DNA from: Pedobacter sp. BMA
Lineage (GTDB): Bacteria > Bacteroidota > Bacteroidia > Sphingobacteriales > Sphingobacteriaceae
Reading direction: 5' to 3'
DNA length: 64,000 bases
Assembly: GCF_001027745.1 (NCBI RefSeq)
Contig: NZ_LECU01000009.1
Coordinates: forward strand, 62,001-126,000
Shown: piece after piece, positions 1-7,974 of the stretch
Numbering within the stretch: position 1 is the stretch's first letter
Layout of the letters: each line of letters opens with the position of its first letter
Position numbers and translations under genes: made by a program
Notes under the pieces: generated by a model
What the model saw: only the letters and a program-made list of their open reading frames with translations
Database searches by the model: none
Told to the model about the DNA's origin: nothing

Positions 1-1
1 T

Positions 2-154
2 GTACTTCAACAAACATTAACTGGAGGGCCATCTTTACCCAAACGCTCAATTGACATGAGGATTTTAAATAAAGCGATAAGCAAATCTGACCTGGATGAA
101 ATAATGAGTGTATTATCAAGGTTTAAAAAAAATGAAGGAAGCTTAAATCAGTGA
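2..154 (+). CDS. C-terminal end of an unrecognised protein (partial)
   Basis: The window opens inside this gene. Fifty codons in frame 2 run without a stop to TGA and are followed 26 bases later by a strong terminator, which supports real coding. The visible tail is lysine-rich and probably helical, with the stretch SKSDLDEIMSVLSRF. I do not recognise the family. The N-terminus lies outside the window, so no function can be given. Confidence 0.5.
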   Translation, partial: VLQQTLTGGPSLPKRSIDMRILNKAISKSDLDEIMSVLSRFKKNEGSLNQ

Positions 155-180
155 TAATTTCTTGTTTCGAAAACATCAAC

Positions 181-213
181 AATGGCCACTTTCTGCAAGT
201 GGCCATTTTGTTT
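181..213 (+). terminator. Rho-independent terminator
   Basis: Perfect 11-bp stem AATGGCCACTT / AAGTGGCCATT with a 5-base loop (TCTGC), followed by TTGTTT. It lies just after the partial gene at the window start. Confidence 0.85.
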
Positions 214-220
214 AATATGA

Positions 221-394
221 ATCAGAACAAAATCAGTACACACTCACTTTGAAGGCCTCGTTGAAATCAGCACTGTGTACCTTGAGGGCTATCGGCTATT
301 GTTCTTTGAGAAAATTACTCCTGAAATTTATAAACAGCTTATATATAAACTGCAAAATGAAATTTCCAACACTAAAATAATAAAAACATATTAA
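221..394 (+). pseudogene. Possible remnant of a small gene
   Basis: An open frame reads TVYLEGYRLLFFEKITPEIY and further residues to TAA, with protein-like composition. It has no ATG: the nearest one (217) is in another frame, and the first in-frame start candidate is GTG at 275. This fits a frameshifted leftover or a short GTG-started peptide of 39 residues. Family unknown. Confidence 0.25.
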
Positions 395-732
395 TCAGAT
401 AGTTACCACATTAACGTAAAAAACGAAAAGTCCGAAAAATACATTTTAGTACCATTTAAAGTGCCGTCTTGAGTGGTTTAAGCAGATTTTAATAGTGGAT
501 AATGATAAATGGGTGTACACATGGGCGCCCTGAATAGAATGGATAAGAACCTCGTTTTTAATTAATTATTAAAGATAAGTGGAATTTCGTTTTGCCGTTT
601 ATACTTCATCTATCTTATTTATAATAAGATATTATTTCCTATGCTAAAGGTTGCATCTAACTTTATTAATTTTATCTTTAACCGCCACCTTCGCCAAGCT
701 GCAAACCCTTGATCACAATTATTTGGAACGAT
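395..732. other. AT-rich intergenic stretch
   Basis: I see no convincing gene, hairpin or repeat here. The stretch is strongly AT-rich, which fits promoter DNA for the gene that follows. Confidence 0.4.
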
Positions 733-1086
733 ATGAATATTGACGATTTTTCCTTTCACGATTCACAGATAATAGAAGTTAGAGAAACTTCGGGGCAGAC
801 AATTGATTTTTTAATTCACTTCTGTACCGAGTGGAAGAATAATGTTTTCGAAAAAAGAATTTTAAGATTTAAAGACGTTATTTATTACAATATTGATGAA
901 ATCCCAGTTAGTGGACAACCTACAATTTTGGAAATAGTTAATTTTGGCCAGCTAACAAAAATATTTGGAACTGGTACAAATCAAATTGAAGTAGTGAGAA
1001 ATAAAGTTGAAATGCAAACCACTTCTGGTATTAGAACGATTGAGTATTCTGAATGCGACTTAGTAATACCGCCCAACAACCAGTAA
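733..1086 (+). CDS. Hypothetical protein, 117 aa
   Basis: A soluble small protein beginning MNIDDFSFHDSQI. A TTG start at 709 would add eight residues; I prefer the ATG at 733, which is followed by the typical FHDS-type opening of small Bacteroidota proteins. It has no signal peptide, membrane segment or catalytic motif that I can see, and the pattern suggests a mainly beta fold. Small proteins of this kind are often immunity proteins, but no toxin lies next to it, so that is only a guess. Confidence 0.5.
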   Translation: MNIDDFSFHDSQIIEVRETSGQTIDFLIHFCTEWKNNVFEKRILRFKDVIYYNIDEIPVSGQPTILEIVNFGQLTKIFGTGTNQIEVVRNKVEMQTTSGIRTIEYSECDLVIPPNNQ

Positions 1087-1336
1087 AGAATAAATCATAG
1101 CGACGGATTAAAATATCCTAAATGAAGAACGAACTTGTTATCTATTCCTTTCTCATCTTTACTCAAACAGAAAAATAATAATTGTGCATCTGCGACTCCT
1201 TTATTTTTCTATTTTCAAAAAATCAATATATTTGAGTAGTCCTTATTGCCTGTAGGGCAATCACATCCTATGTTTTATTACGCGTGAATCGTGCTGGTAT
1301 GAAATATCATTTCATGATGGAGATAAAGTTGGTGAA

Positions 1337-1543
1337 GTGTGTGCACCTAATGGAGGTGGAGGTAATTATCATTTAACGATAAATAACTTTTACTATGGCA
1401 GCATCATTAAGTACAATACAGGCTGGAAGGTGGTTTTTCAAAATTACAATCCCGATTATTCTGCGGGCGACCTTCAACCGCTCATTGATATCTTAACAGA
1501 GTTCGACCCAGTTGAAAAAAAAAGGCTTGACATAAACAAATAG
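1337..1543 (+). CDS. Small hypothetical protein, possibly a gene fragment
   Basis: Sixty-eight codons starting at GTG. The frame is open upstream to a TAG at 1253 and stays protein-like there (SCWYEISFHDGDKVGE), yet contains no ATG, so the true start is unclear or lost. The protein is rich in Gly, Asn and Tyr near its start, with no membrane segment. Family not recognised. It may be the surviving 3' part of a larger gene. Confidence 0.3.
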   Translation: MCAPNGGGGNYHLTINNFYYGSIIKYNTGWKVVFQNYNPDYSAGDLQPLIDILTEFDPVEKKRLDINK

Positions 1544-1680
1544 GTAGCCATGCTTAATTACCGGGTAGGGGCTGAACTCATATGCCAATTATTGAATTAG
1601 CCACGTTCAATCGGCCAATGAATATGTACTCAAGTCAGTAACCCATTGCTGGTTTATCCAAATATTTGTAATTTAGGTTT

Positions 1681-2418
1681 ATGTGTTACAGAGCCACCCA
1701 AAAAAGCAAAACCTACGAGTACGCCGATTACTATAAGGCGCCGGTAATTGATGAGAAAGATTTACAAGATCAAATCTATTACCATGCCAATGGATTTTCG
1801 CATCCAAACCTTGTCGCCATAGCGGCCAAAGACGGCGCACGGCAAACCGAACGTATGCAGTGGGGCCTAATGCCGAACTGGAAAAAGCCACTGCCTGATA
1901 TGGTGAAACTTTCAAACAATACGCTGAATGCGAAGAGCGAAACCGTATTTGAACTGGCTTCGTTCAAAGGTTCCATCATGACTAAAAGGTGTATTGTGCC
2001 CGTTGATGGCTTCTTTGAGTACAAGGACGTTAATAAAGATAAATTACCATACTTTATCCATCCCAAGGCACACCCTTATTTCAACCTGGCCTGCATCTAT
2101 GCTTTTTATCAGAACCCTGAAGATAAAGAATGGATTAAATCATTTTCGATCCTGACCGCACCAGCAAATGAATTTATGGCCGATATCCATAACATCAAGT
2201 TAAGGCAGCCTGTAATCATTTCAAATGAGCAGATAGATTCCTGGCTAAACCCAACAACCAGTAAAGAGGAAATTATCCATTTAATGCAGCCATGTGATGA
2301 TTCGAATTTTGCCGCCTATAGGGTAGATGTAGATTTAATTAAAACCGGAAATAAGCCAGAAGCTTTAGATCATGTAGATAATACCCCGGGAAGTAAAAGG
2401 GCTCCTCTTTTATTCTAA
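1681..2418 (+). CDS. SRAP-family protein (YedK/HMCES-like abasic-site protein)
   Basis: Members of this family crosslink through Cys2 to abasic sites in single-stranded DNA, shielding the lesion during replication. The key residues are visible: Cys2 directly after Met1, Asn83 in TLNAKSE, Glu113 in VDGFFEYK, and His170 in DIHNIKLRQPVI. The WGLMPNW segment (61-67) is also typical. Its length of 245 residues matches the family. The Cys2 requirement fixes the start at this ATG. The histidine motif reads HNIKLRQP rather than the commoner HxRMP, a mild divergence. A small hypothetical gene follows after 3 bases and may be cotranscribed. Confidence 0.9.
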   Translation: MCYRATQKSKTYEYADYYKAPVIDEKDLQDQIYYHANGFSHPNLVAIAAKDGARQTERMQWGLMPNWKKPLPDMVKLSNNTLNAKSETVFELASFKGSIMTKRCIVPVDGFFEYKDVNKDKLPYFIHPKAHPYFNLACIYAFYQNPEDKEWIKSFSILTAPANEFMADIHNIKLRQPVIISNEQIDSWLNPTTSKEEIIHLMQPCDDSNFAAYRVDVDLIKTGNKPEALDHVDNTPGSKRAPLLF

Positions 2419-2421
2419 TTA

Positions 2422-2637
2422 ATGGAGATCTATAATTTCGATATCGATGGGTTAGAAATCGGGGTTACTGCCGAAAAGGAAAACGAATATCACGTTAGCA
2501 TTGATGGAAAATATATTGGCATCATGTATACCAGCTTTTTAAACGATCCGCCTTTTATTCAGTGGTATACCGGCGATCTTATTTGTGATGATCTGGTTTA
2601 TAGAATTGGCGAGGAGATCATGTATTGTGACCGGTAA
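2422..2637 (+). CDS. Small hypothetical protein, 71 aa
   Basis: Starts 3 bases after the SRAP gene stops, so it is probably translated from the same message. It is an acidic soluble protein with alternating polar and hydrophobic residues, likely a small beta-rich domain, with no motif I recognise. No function assigned. Confidence 0.5.
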   Translation: MEIYNFDIDGLEIGVTAEKENEYHVSIDGKYIGIMYTSFLNDPPFIQWYTGDLICDDLVYRIGEEIMYCDR

Positions 2638-2720
2638 AATCCCTATCTTCATACATTATCCCGGGATCCATTGGCCGGAAGTCGTGTAAAAACAACTAAA
2701 ATTAAATATCAGCATAGACA

Positions 2721-3299
2721 ATGGGCCTCCTTGAGAAAATATTCGGACGGAAAATGAACTGTAACAATGAAGACGAAAGTTTGCCTGCATTTTGGGATGA
2801 CGATTATTGTCAAATTGAAATTGTTCCAAGACAAAATGTTGAACACATTGAAAACTCAATAAAGCAAATTGACGAATTCACAGCGAGCACAAGAACCGAA
2901 TATGGGTTTACAGACATGTTTGTGAGAGAAGGTTTGCCATTCCCGACCATAAATAAAGAATTACGAACTGATAACTTTGAAAAATTACTTACTGAAAAAG
3001 GTTTTGAAAAAGCTACGAAGATTCGTTACAACGGATATACGATAATCCACTGCACAAAAACTACGTCAAACGCATATAGTTTACCTTGCTTCAGTTTCTT
3101 TTATGACTGCGATGACGATTTTATAAATAATATTTGGATTTCAATTTCTCATATTACTTCAAATGACCATTTTAATAGAATATTAGGAGCACTTTACGAA
3201 TTAGGCGAAAGTTGCGAATTTGTTTTAATAGATTGGAATAGTTCAGCACTAGTTGATTTAGCTAATAAAAATCAAATCAATGCATATTTGGTGAGTTAA
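2721..3299 (+). CDS. Hypothetical protein, 192 aa
   Basis: A soluble acidic protein opening MGLLEKIFGRK, a short amphipathic start seen in many small Bacteroidota proteins. The middle contains a DDD-rich turn (FFYDCDDDF) and several hydrophobic strands. No signal peptide, membrane helix or catalytic motif is evident. It is AT-rich and stands alone, convergent with the zinc-ribbon gene at 3348. Family not recognised. Confidence 0.5.
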   Translation: MGLLEKIFGRKMNCNNEDESLPAFWDDDYCQIEIVPRQNVEHIENSIKQIDEFTASTRTEYGFTDMFVREGLPFPTINKELRTDNFEKLLTEKGFEKATKIRYNGYTIIHCTKTTSNAYSLPCFSFFYDCDDDFINNIWISISHITSNDHFNRILGALYELGESCEFVLIDWNSSALVDLANKNQINAYLVS

Positions 3300-3347
3300 C
3301 GGAAATCATAGAATATGTGACAAGCAATCGAGACAAATAAATTAGTC

Positions 3348-3614
3348 TTAATCAAATGTCCATTTATGATTACATTCTTTGCATTTTCCAAATTGAACTT
3401 TTATGTAAAAATATTTAAATGCAAATGCTAACCAAGATATCAATGCCAAGATTCCGGTAAGCGCCCAAAGACCAACCAATTCCGTTGTGCTTGCTAATAT
3501 AATTGAAGTAATGAATAATATACCTGATATAATTAAACCCTTATATCTATAATTTTGGGTATCTGAAACAGTATAATAACTTCTGCAATTAGGACATTGC
3601 TTTTCTGGTTGCAT
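3348..3614 (-). CDS. Small membrane protein with split zinc ribbon
   Basis: Eighty-eight residues. CPNC near residue 8 and CKEC near residue 79 flank two hydrophobic segments (about 26-43 and 47-67), so the two halves of a zinc ribbon would meet on the same side of the membrane. This layout is common in small Bacteroidota membrane proteins of unknown role. It stands alone, downstream of and on the same strand as the kinase operon's far end. Confidence 0.55.
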   Translation of the reverse strand: MQPEKQCPNCRSYYTVSDTQNYRYKGLIISGILFITSIILASTTELVGLWALTGILALISWLAFAFKYFYIKVQFGKCKECNHKWTFD

Positions 3615-3680
3615 ATTGAGGATAATTTAGAATTCAAATATAGTAACTTTTATTTCAGCTGGCTCAAAAAGAATAGTTGA

Positions 3681-4754
3681 TTATAAATCAATCACCACTC
3701 TCACCTCGAAAAACCGACCATCAGTCCAGGTCTCCATACTCGCTGTATCTCCATAGGTATAGGCTAGCCTTTGTTTCAAATTATCTAGTCCGCTACCGAA
3801 CCCAGTGCTTACTTTCAGCACCTCAATCAAATTGTGTGTGGAGATAATGATTTTGTAATTTTTTAGTTCAACCTTTATAATGCCAGGATAGGAGGCATTG
3901 GACAAGTCACCGTGCTTAAACATGTTTTCAGCCAATGTCAATATCGAGAAAGGAATAACAGTCAAGTCAGCCGATACATCCGGATAGCTAAACTTAACAT
4001 TCAGGTTTCTTTCTTCAAGTTGATTTAAACCGATAAAGCGTTCTACCTGTTTAATTTCCATTTGTAACGATACATTGATGTTTCGAGATAAAGCACCAAA
4101 GCTGTACTGCAGTAATTTACTCAGCGACAATATACGTTGAGCCACTTTAGGGGCCACGAGGTAGGTATCACGGTGCATGGCAGCAAAATTGTTGAAGACA
4201 AAGTGTGGCGTAATCTGTGAAACTAAGTTCCGGTTTCTCTCCTTAAGCAACTCATTCTCCATTCTGAGCTGATCCACTTCCTGTTGTAAAACCCTTTCTT
4301 TCAGTGTACTGCTTATGCGCTCTTCAGTTAACACCTGTTTATGGTTAGCATATGTAAAGCCATAGATAAGAAATAAGATGCATCGGTAAGCATTCTTAAG
4401 AAGAAACTGCACGATGTCTTCTTGAGGATGCGATAAAAGTTTTACCCAAACACCATAGCTGATGATCAGATACAAACACAGTATTTGTACTCCGATCCTA
4501 ATGCTAGTCAGGTGTCTTCCAATTGCGTTACCTCGAAACCCCCATCGCTTCAGTAATTTATAATACAGATAGAACGTGATCAGATTTTCCAGGTAGTAGA
4601 AAATCAACTGATTTATAGATGGTACTTCCGTTTTGGCACCTAACGCCAGTATCATTAGCTCATAGGCTATATATGCGCTCCAGTAAAAAACATGAGTACT
4701 AAATCTTTTTAAATATTTTTTAACCACGGAAAACACAGTGTTCACCACGTTCAT
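3681..4754 (-). CDS. LytS-type sensor histidine kinase
   Basis: Membrane kinase of the His_kinase (LytS/YehU) family. The N-terminus holds about four membrane segments (roughly 22-40, 48-68, 85-105, 118-136), then a coiled coil (about 145-180), the phospho-acceptor box ITPHFVFNNF with His184, and an ATP-binding domain whose N box reads AENMFKHG. Glycine motifs follow near the end (GFGSGLDNL). It is the third gene of a minus-strand set after two response regulators; its likely partner is the LytTR regulator. The H box departs from the usual NPHFLFN. An unknown stimulus in the membrane or periplasm is expected. Confidence 0.85.
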   Translation of the reverse strand: MNVVNTVFSVVKKYLKRFSTHVFYWSAYIAYELMILALGAKTEVPSINQLIFYYLENLITFYLYYKLLKRWGFRGNAIGRHLTSIRIGVQILCLYLIISYGVWVKLLSHPQEDIVQFLLKNAYRCILFLIYGFTYANHKQVLTEERISSTLKERVLQQEVDQLRMENELLKERNRNLVSQITPHFVFNNFAAMHRDTYLVAPKVAQRILSLSKLLQYSFGALSRNINVSLQMEIKQVERFIGLNQLEERNLNVKFSYPDVSADLTVIPFSILTLAENMFKHGDLSNASYPGIIKVELKNYKIIISTHNLIEVLKVSTGFGSGLDNLKQRLAYTYGDTASMETWTDGRFFEVRVVIDL

Positions 4755-4926
4755 AAGCAGAATAAATTTTAATTATTGAAGTTGGATGAATGAAAAATAA
4801 AACATCTCCAAAACTCCAAAAAAGAGTCATTTTTACGTTCAAAAGTAAGGTGACTAAAGGATCTGAAACATCAGATCCGACCAGTTCAACCATTTTAACC
4901 ATAACCACATCAGTGGTAACCAGAAT

Positions 4927-5667
4927 TTAGATTCTGGTGGTTCTGAATGTACAGCTATCAATCATATCCATAATCTCTGTTTGATAGCAATCGCCAATGA
5001 GCGCGGTAAATTGGCCCATTCTTAACGTGTGCCCCTGGATGGAGGTGATGGAGTTAGCATTTACGATATAAGATTTGTGTGTTTGAATGAATTGGGGAAA
5101 GCGGCTCAAGCAAATCATCATTTCTTTTAAAGTATAATACGCTTTGAACTTTAGCTTCGTCGTTTGTATTTCTACATTATTGTTAGCGCCTTTAATAGAA
5201 ATAATATCTTTAATACTAACTCTGTACCTTTCCGGGACTTTGGAATCTGTAACTTTCAAATAGAGATATTCATCAGTTTCTGCCGTAACTGTTTTTGAAG
5301 CCAAGTTGGCCTTCGCCCTATCTAATGCTAATGAAATATCCTCTAATTCAATGGGTTTACACAGGTAATTGTTTGCATGAACACTAAAGGCCTCCAGTGC
5401 ATATCTGGGATGTGCAGTAGTGAAAATAATATAGTGATTCCTATGTATTACTTTCTCTGCTACTTGCAATCCTGATAAACCGGACATTTCGATATCAAGC
5501 AAAACGATCTGTTTGTCCGGACCATGAAGCAAATAATTTAGTCCCATGATTGCATTTGTAAAGCAGTTGTCTGCTTGTATTCCCGGTATTTCATTACATC
5601 GGCTTTTTAAGTAACTGACTTCAGCTATATTATCATCGATAATGGTGAGGTTTAAATTCGTTTCCAT
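4927..5667 (-). CDS. LytTR-family response regulator
   Basis: A receiver domain (about 5-125) with acidic pair Asp11/Asp12, phospho-acceptor Asp58 in LLDIEMSG, and Lys in CKPIE, followed by a LytTR DNA-binding domain (about 145-240) that includes IQTHKSYIVN. It acts in the cytoplasm as the output of the LytS-like kinase encoded downstream at 3681-4754. It begins 6 bases after the receiver-only gene, so these two are surely cotranscribed; 172 bases separate it from the kinase gene. Confidence 0.88.
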   Translation of the reverse strand: METNLNLTIIDDNIAEVSYLKSRCNEIPGIQADNCFTNAIMGLNYLLHGPDKQIVLLDIEMSGLSGLQVAEKVIHRNHYIIFTTAHPRYALEAFSVHANNYLCKPIELEDISLALDRAKANLASKTVTAETDEYLYLKVTDSKVPERYRVSIKDIISIKGANNNVEIQTTKLKFKAYYTLKEMMICLSRFPQFIQTHKSYIVNANSITSIQGHTLRMGQFTALIGDCYQTEIMDMIDSCTFRTTRI

Positions 5668-5673
5668 AAGAAG

Positions 5674-6102
5674 TTAATTGATAAGCCCCACACTCGTTTT
5701 ACCAGTTTCGTATACCTCTCTTAAAGCCTGTGTTAGTTTTCCGCCTGTAATCGGTTTGTTCAAAAAAGCAACTGCGCCAGCGTCTCTGGCGGCATCAACA
5801 TGGCATCGCTCCGTCTCTCCGGTTAAAATCACCACTTTACTTTCCGGCCAACGCTTCATGAGCTCGGCAGTGGCATGAATGCCATCCAGTTTGGGCATAC
5901 ACAAATCAGTCAAATAGATATCAGGTCTTTTCGGGCATTGCTTTGCCACGCGGAGCAGTTGATCACCATCGCGGACAGCGAAATCAACAACAAATCCGTT
6001 TTCTTCAAGTATTTCAACGATACTTTTTAATTGCCAATACTCATCTTCTGCATAGCCGATGGTAATCGGATGCATAGATTCGGTAGAAGGTTCTTTACTC
6101 AT
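5674..6102 (-). CDS. Receiver-only response regulator (CheY-like)
   Basis: A single receiver domain of 142 residues with acidic pair Glu19/Asp20, phospho-acceptor Asp66 in LTDLCMP, Thr94 in VILTGE and Lys116 in LNKPI. No output domain is present. It is the first gene of the signalling set and may act as a phosphate sink, a relay, or a competitor for the LytS-like kinase. The close spacing to the LytTR regulator (6 bases) points to joint expression. Confidence 0.85.
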   Translation of the reverse strand: MSKEPSTESMHPITIGYAEDEYWQLKSIVEILEENGFVVDFAVRDGDQLLRVAKQCPKRPDIYLTDLCMPKLDGIHATAELMKRWPESKVVILTGETERCHVDAARDAGAVAFLNKPITGGKLTQALREVYETGKTSVGLIN

Positions 6103-6265
6103 GATTAATAGATTTAACAGTTACTAAAAGCTGCTTAAATCATGGGATGAACTACAACAAAGGAGATAATGCTAATTTAATAAATATAATAATTTCAATC
6201 AAAAAAACTTGGGTAAAATGGAGCAAGATATAGAAGGCAGGGGTATATTATTTTTGTCGATGATT

Positions 6266-6826
6266 TTAAACGTCTTTCTTATCATTGTCAATGATTTTTA
6301 GATCAGGCGATTTTGCTTTATAAATATTTACCTTCAGTCCTTTTATTATTTTAGTTCCTGCAACTTCGAAAAGGTCCTTGTTTCTAGCGATTCCTGTAGA
6401 GATATATTTACTTTGAAATGCCCATCCCTTTTCTAAGAATGCCTGTTTCATCTCACCTGTAGTTAGTCCAACTTTCTCAAAAACAGAATTTCCCGCTAAA
6501 CCAAATCTAAGTGCATGCGTAATGGATGGCCTTAACTCTAGCACCGCGGCATAATTATAATTTTTGCTGTGAATCGAAGCTAGTATTTCACGATATTCAC
6601 TTTCTATTTCTATTGGGCCTTCATTTAATTCATTTATGGTTACTAAGAAAAATGCAGCCGCTTTATTTATTTCGTCGATTCCGAATTCTGCCTTTCCGTT
6701 TCTGATTAATCTTAATTGCTTATCAGAAATTTCGATAATATAAACAAAGGCAAGATCGGTCAGGCCTGAGTGTTCCAATAAATCGAATATGTTAGCGGTG
6801 ATTATTCTGAGATTTAGATTCTGCAT
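6266..6826 (-). CDS. HTH-like hypothetical protein, 186 aa
   Basis: The first 70 residues look like an XRE-type helix-turn-helix (ISDKQLRLIRNGKAEFGIDE, then INKAAAFF), a pattern common in Bacteroidota regulators. Residues 80-186 form an unrecognised helical and then basic region that includes LTTGEMKQAFLEKGW, itself like a second small DNA-binding domain. No membrane segment. Possibly a regulator of the neighbouring signalling operon, but that is inference from position only. Confidence 0.5.
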   Translation of the reverse strand: MQNLNLRIITANIFDLLEHSGLTDLAFVYIIEISDKQLRLIRNGKAEFGIDEINKAAAFFLVTINELNEGPIEIESEYREILASIHSKNYNYAAVLELRPSITHALRFGLAGNSVFEKVGLTTGEMKQAFLEKGWAFQSKYISTGIARNKDLFEVAGTKIIKGLKVNIYKAKSPDLKIIDNDKKDV

Positions 6827-7205
6827 CGCGCTAATCTCAAATCGCTATCGACCTCAAAAACGGTAATTAATTTCTTTTTTTGAAGTTTTGTTATTATATT
6901 CGTTTATTGTAACTAATTAACGGTTAGAATAGTAACAGGTAGAGCATAAATCATCCGCGCATCCCAGCGAACAACCTATTACTCATAAGTTCATCCCAAA
7001 AAATCGCCAGTGTAATTGGCATTTAAATGAATGTCATTTAAGTCACTTTATGCTTTCGTATGGAAGTTTAAAATGCTTGAAAGGCACTGTAGAAATATGC
7101 TGAATAGGACGGTTAATAGCCTTTCTTACAACAAACGCACTCGCGTGTAGGAACCTATTTAGTTTTAACGATTTGAAAAAAGAACTAAACCAAACTAACT
7201 ATATT
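6827..7205. other. Intergenic region upstream of the TlpA-SusCD leader
   Basis: AT-rich and without a convincing gene. It contains small dyads, such as CATTTAAATG near 7020-7030 and a TTTAGTT / AACTAAA pair near 7147-7190, which could belong to the promoter or the 5' leader RNA of the following operon. No clear -33/-7 promoter could be fixed by eye. Confidence 0.35.
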
Positions 7206-7271
7206 ATGAGAATTCGTGTATTTTTCCATTTCAACAGGCTCTACGCAATGAAGCCCCGTCAGCCCGAATAA
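7206..7271 (+). CDS. Candidate 21-aa leader peptide
   Basis: An ATG-to-TAA frame of 21 codons (starts MRIRVFFHF, ends KPRQPE) lies just before a terminator-like hairpin and 107 bases ahead of the TlpA gene. Its last two codons, CCC GAA, are complementary to TTCGGG inside the loop of that hairpin, and the stop lies 8 bases before the hairpin's 5' arm. A ribosome at the stop would cover the 5' arm. The layout resembles a translation-controlled attenuator. Whether the ORF is translated is unknown. Confidence 0.4.
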   Translation: MRIRVFFHFNRLYAMKPRQPE

Positions 7272-7279
7272 CTGCATTG

Positions 7280-7348
7280 CAAGGCAGGCAGATCATGTTA
7301 TGTAATTCTATCTTCGGGTCATACTGACCTGCCTTGTTTTTTCTTTTT
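7280..7348 (+). promoter_or_regulatory. Terminator-like hairpin in the TlpA-SusCD leader (possible attenuator)
   Basis: CAAGGCAGG (7280-7288) pairs with CCTGCCTTG (7328-7336), followed by TTTTTTCTTTTTC. The 39-base loop holds TTCGGG (7313-7318), complementary to CCCGAA (7263-7268) at the end of the leader ORF; the two pairings cross. It sits between the expected promoter and the operon, so it would reduce expression unless bypassed. Confidence 0.55.
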
Positions 7349-7377
7349 CGATCCTAAACTTTTTTAAATACAACCAA

Positions 7378-7974
7378 ATGCGAAAAAATATACTTTTCAG
7401 CGCAGTGGCATCGCTATGCCTAAATTTTTTGCTCATACATCAGCTTCACGCTCAGAGTCTTGAACATAATAAATCGGTCGAATCCTATCATGTAGGTGAT
7501 AAATTGCCGGAATCCTTTTGGAAACAGCAGCATCAGTTCTACCAAAATGGGATAGCCACAACGGAAAAATTGGAAGCTTATAGAGGGAAATTCCTCTTGC
7601 TCGATTTCTGGGCTAGCTGGTGTTCTACCTGCCTGCAAAAATGGCCTGCTTTGGATAGCGCTCAAAGCGAATTTCCTGGCCAACTTCGAACTATACTGGT
7701 AAACGAAAAACGAAATGGTGATGATCTCAGCAAAGTGAAGTCAAAACTTGATGTATTTATGGTCGCCGGAAAGCCTAATTCCCTGATTACAATATACGCT
7801 GACAGTTTGTTAGGAGAACAGTTTCCTCACCGACTAATACCGCATTACATCTGGATTTCGGCAAATGGAGAGGTACTCGCTATTACAGGAACCGATTTTG
7901 CTAACAAACAGTTCATTCAGCAAATACTTCAGAGTCAAACAATTCGAACCAAAAAACAAAAGCATACAAAATGA
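7378..7974 (+). CDS. Secreted TlpA-like thiol-disulfide protein
   Basis: A thioredoxin-fold protein with an N-terminal signal peptide (hydrophobic to about residue 24, ending LHAQ) and the redox motif WCSTC near residue 80 in DFWASWCSTC. A cis-proline segment follows (RLIPHYIW). It should act in the periplasm, reducing or forming disulfides. Its last codons overlap the SusC start by 4 bases (ATGA), so it is the first gene of a TlpA-SusC-SusD operon. TlpA-like genes paired with SusCD are frequent in Sphingobacteriaceae, though the substrate is unknown. Confidence 0.82.
   Translation: MRKNILFSAVASLCLNFLLIHQLHAQSLEHNKSVESYHVGDKLPESFWKQQHQFYQNGIATTEKLEAYRGKFLLLDFWASWCSTCLQKWPALDSAQSEFPGQLRTILVNEKRNGDDLSKVKSKLDVFMVAGKPNSLITIYADSLLGEQFPHRLIPHYIWISANGEVLAITGTDFANKQFIQQILQSQTIRTKKQKHTK

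Noticed and set aside
4720..4908. 62-codon minus-strand frame upstream of the LytS-like kinase
   Set aside because: It overlaps the kinase start in another frame and has no recognisable content.
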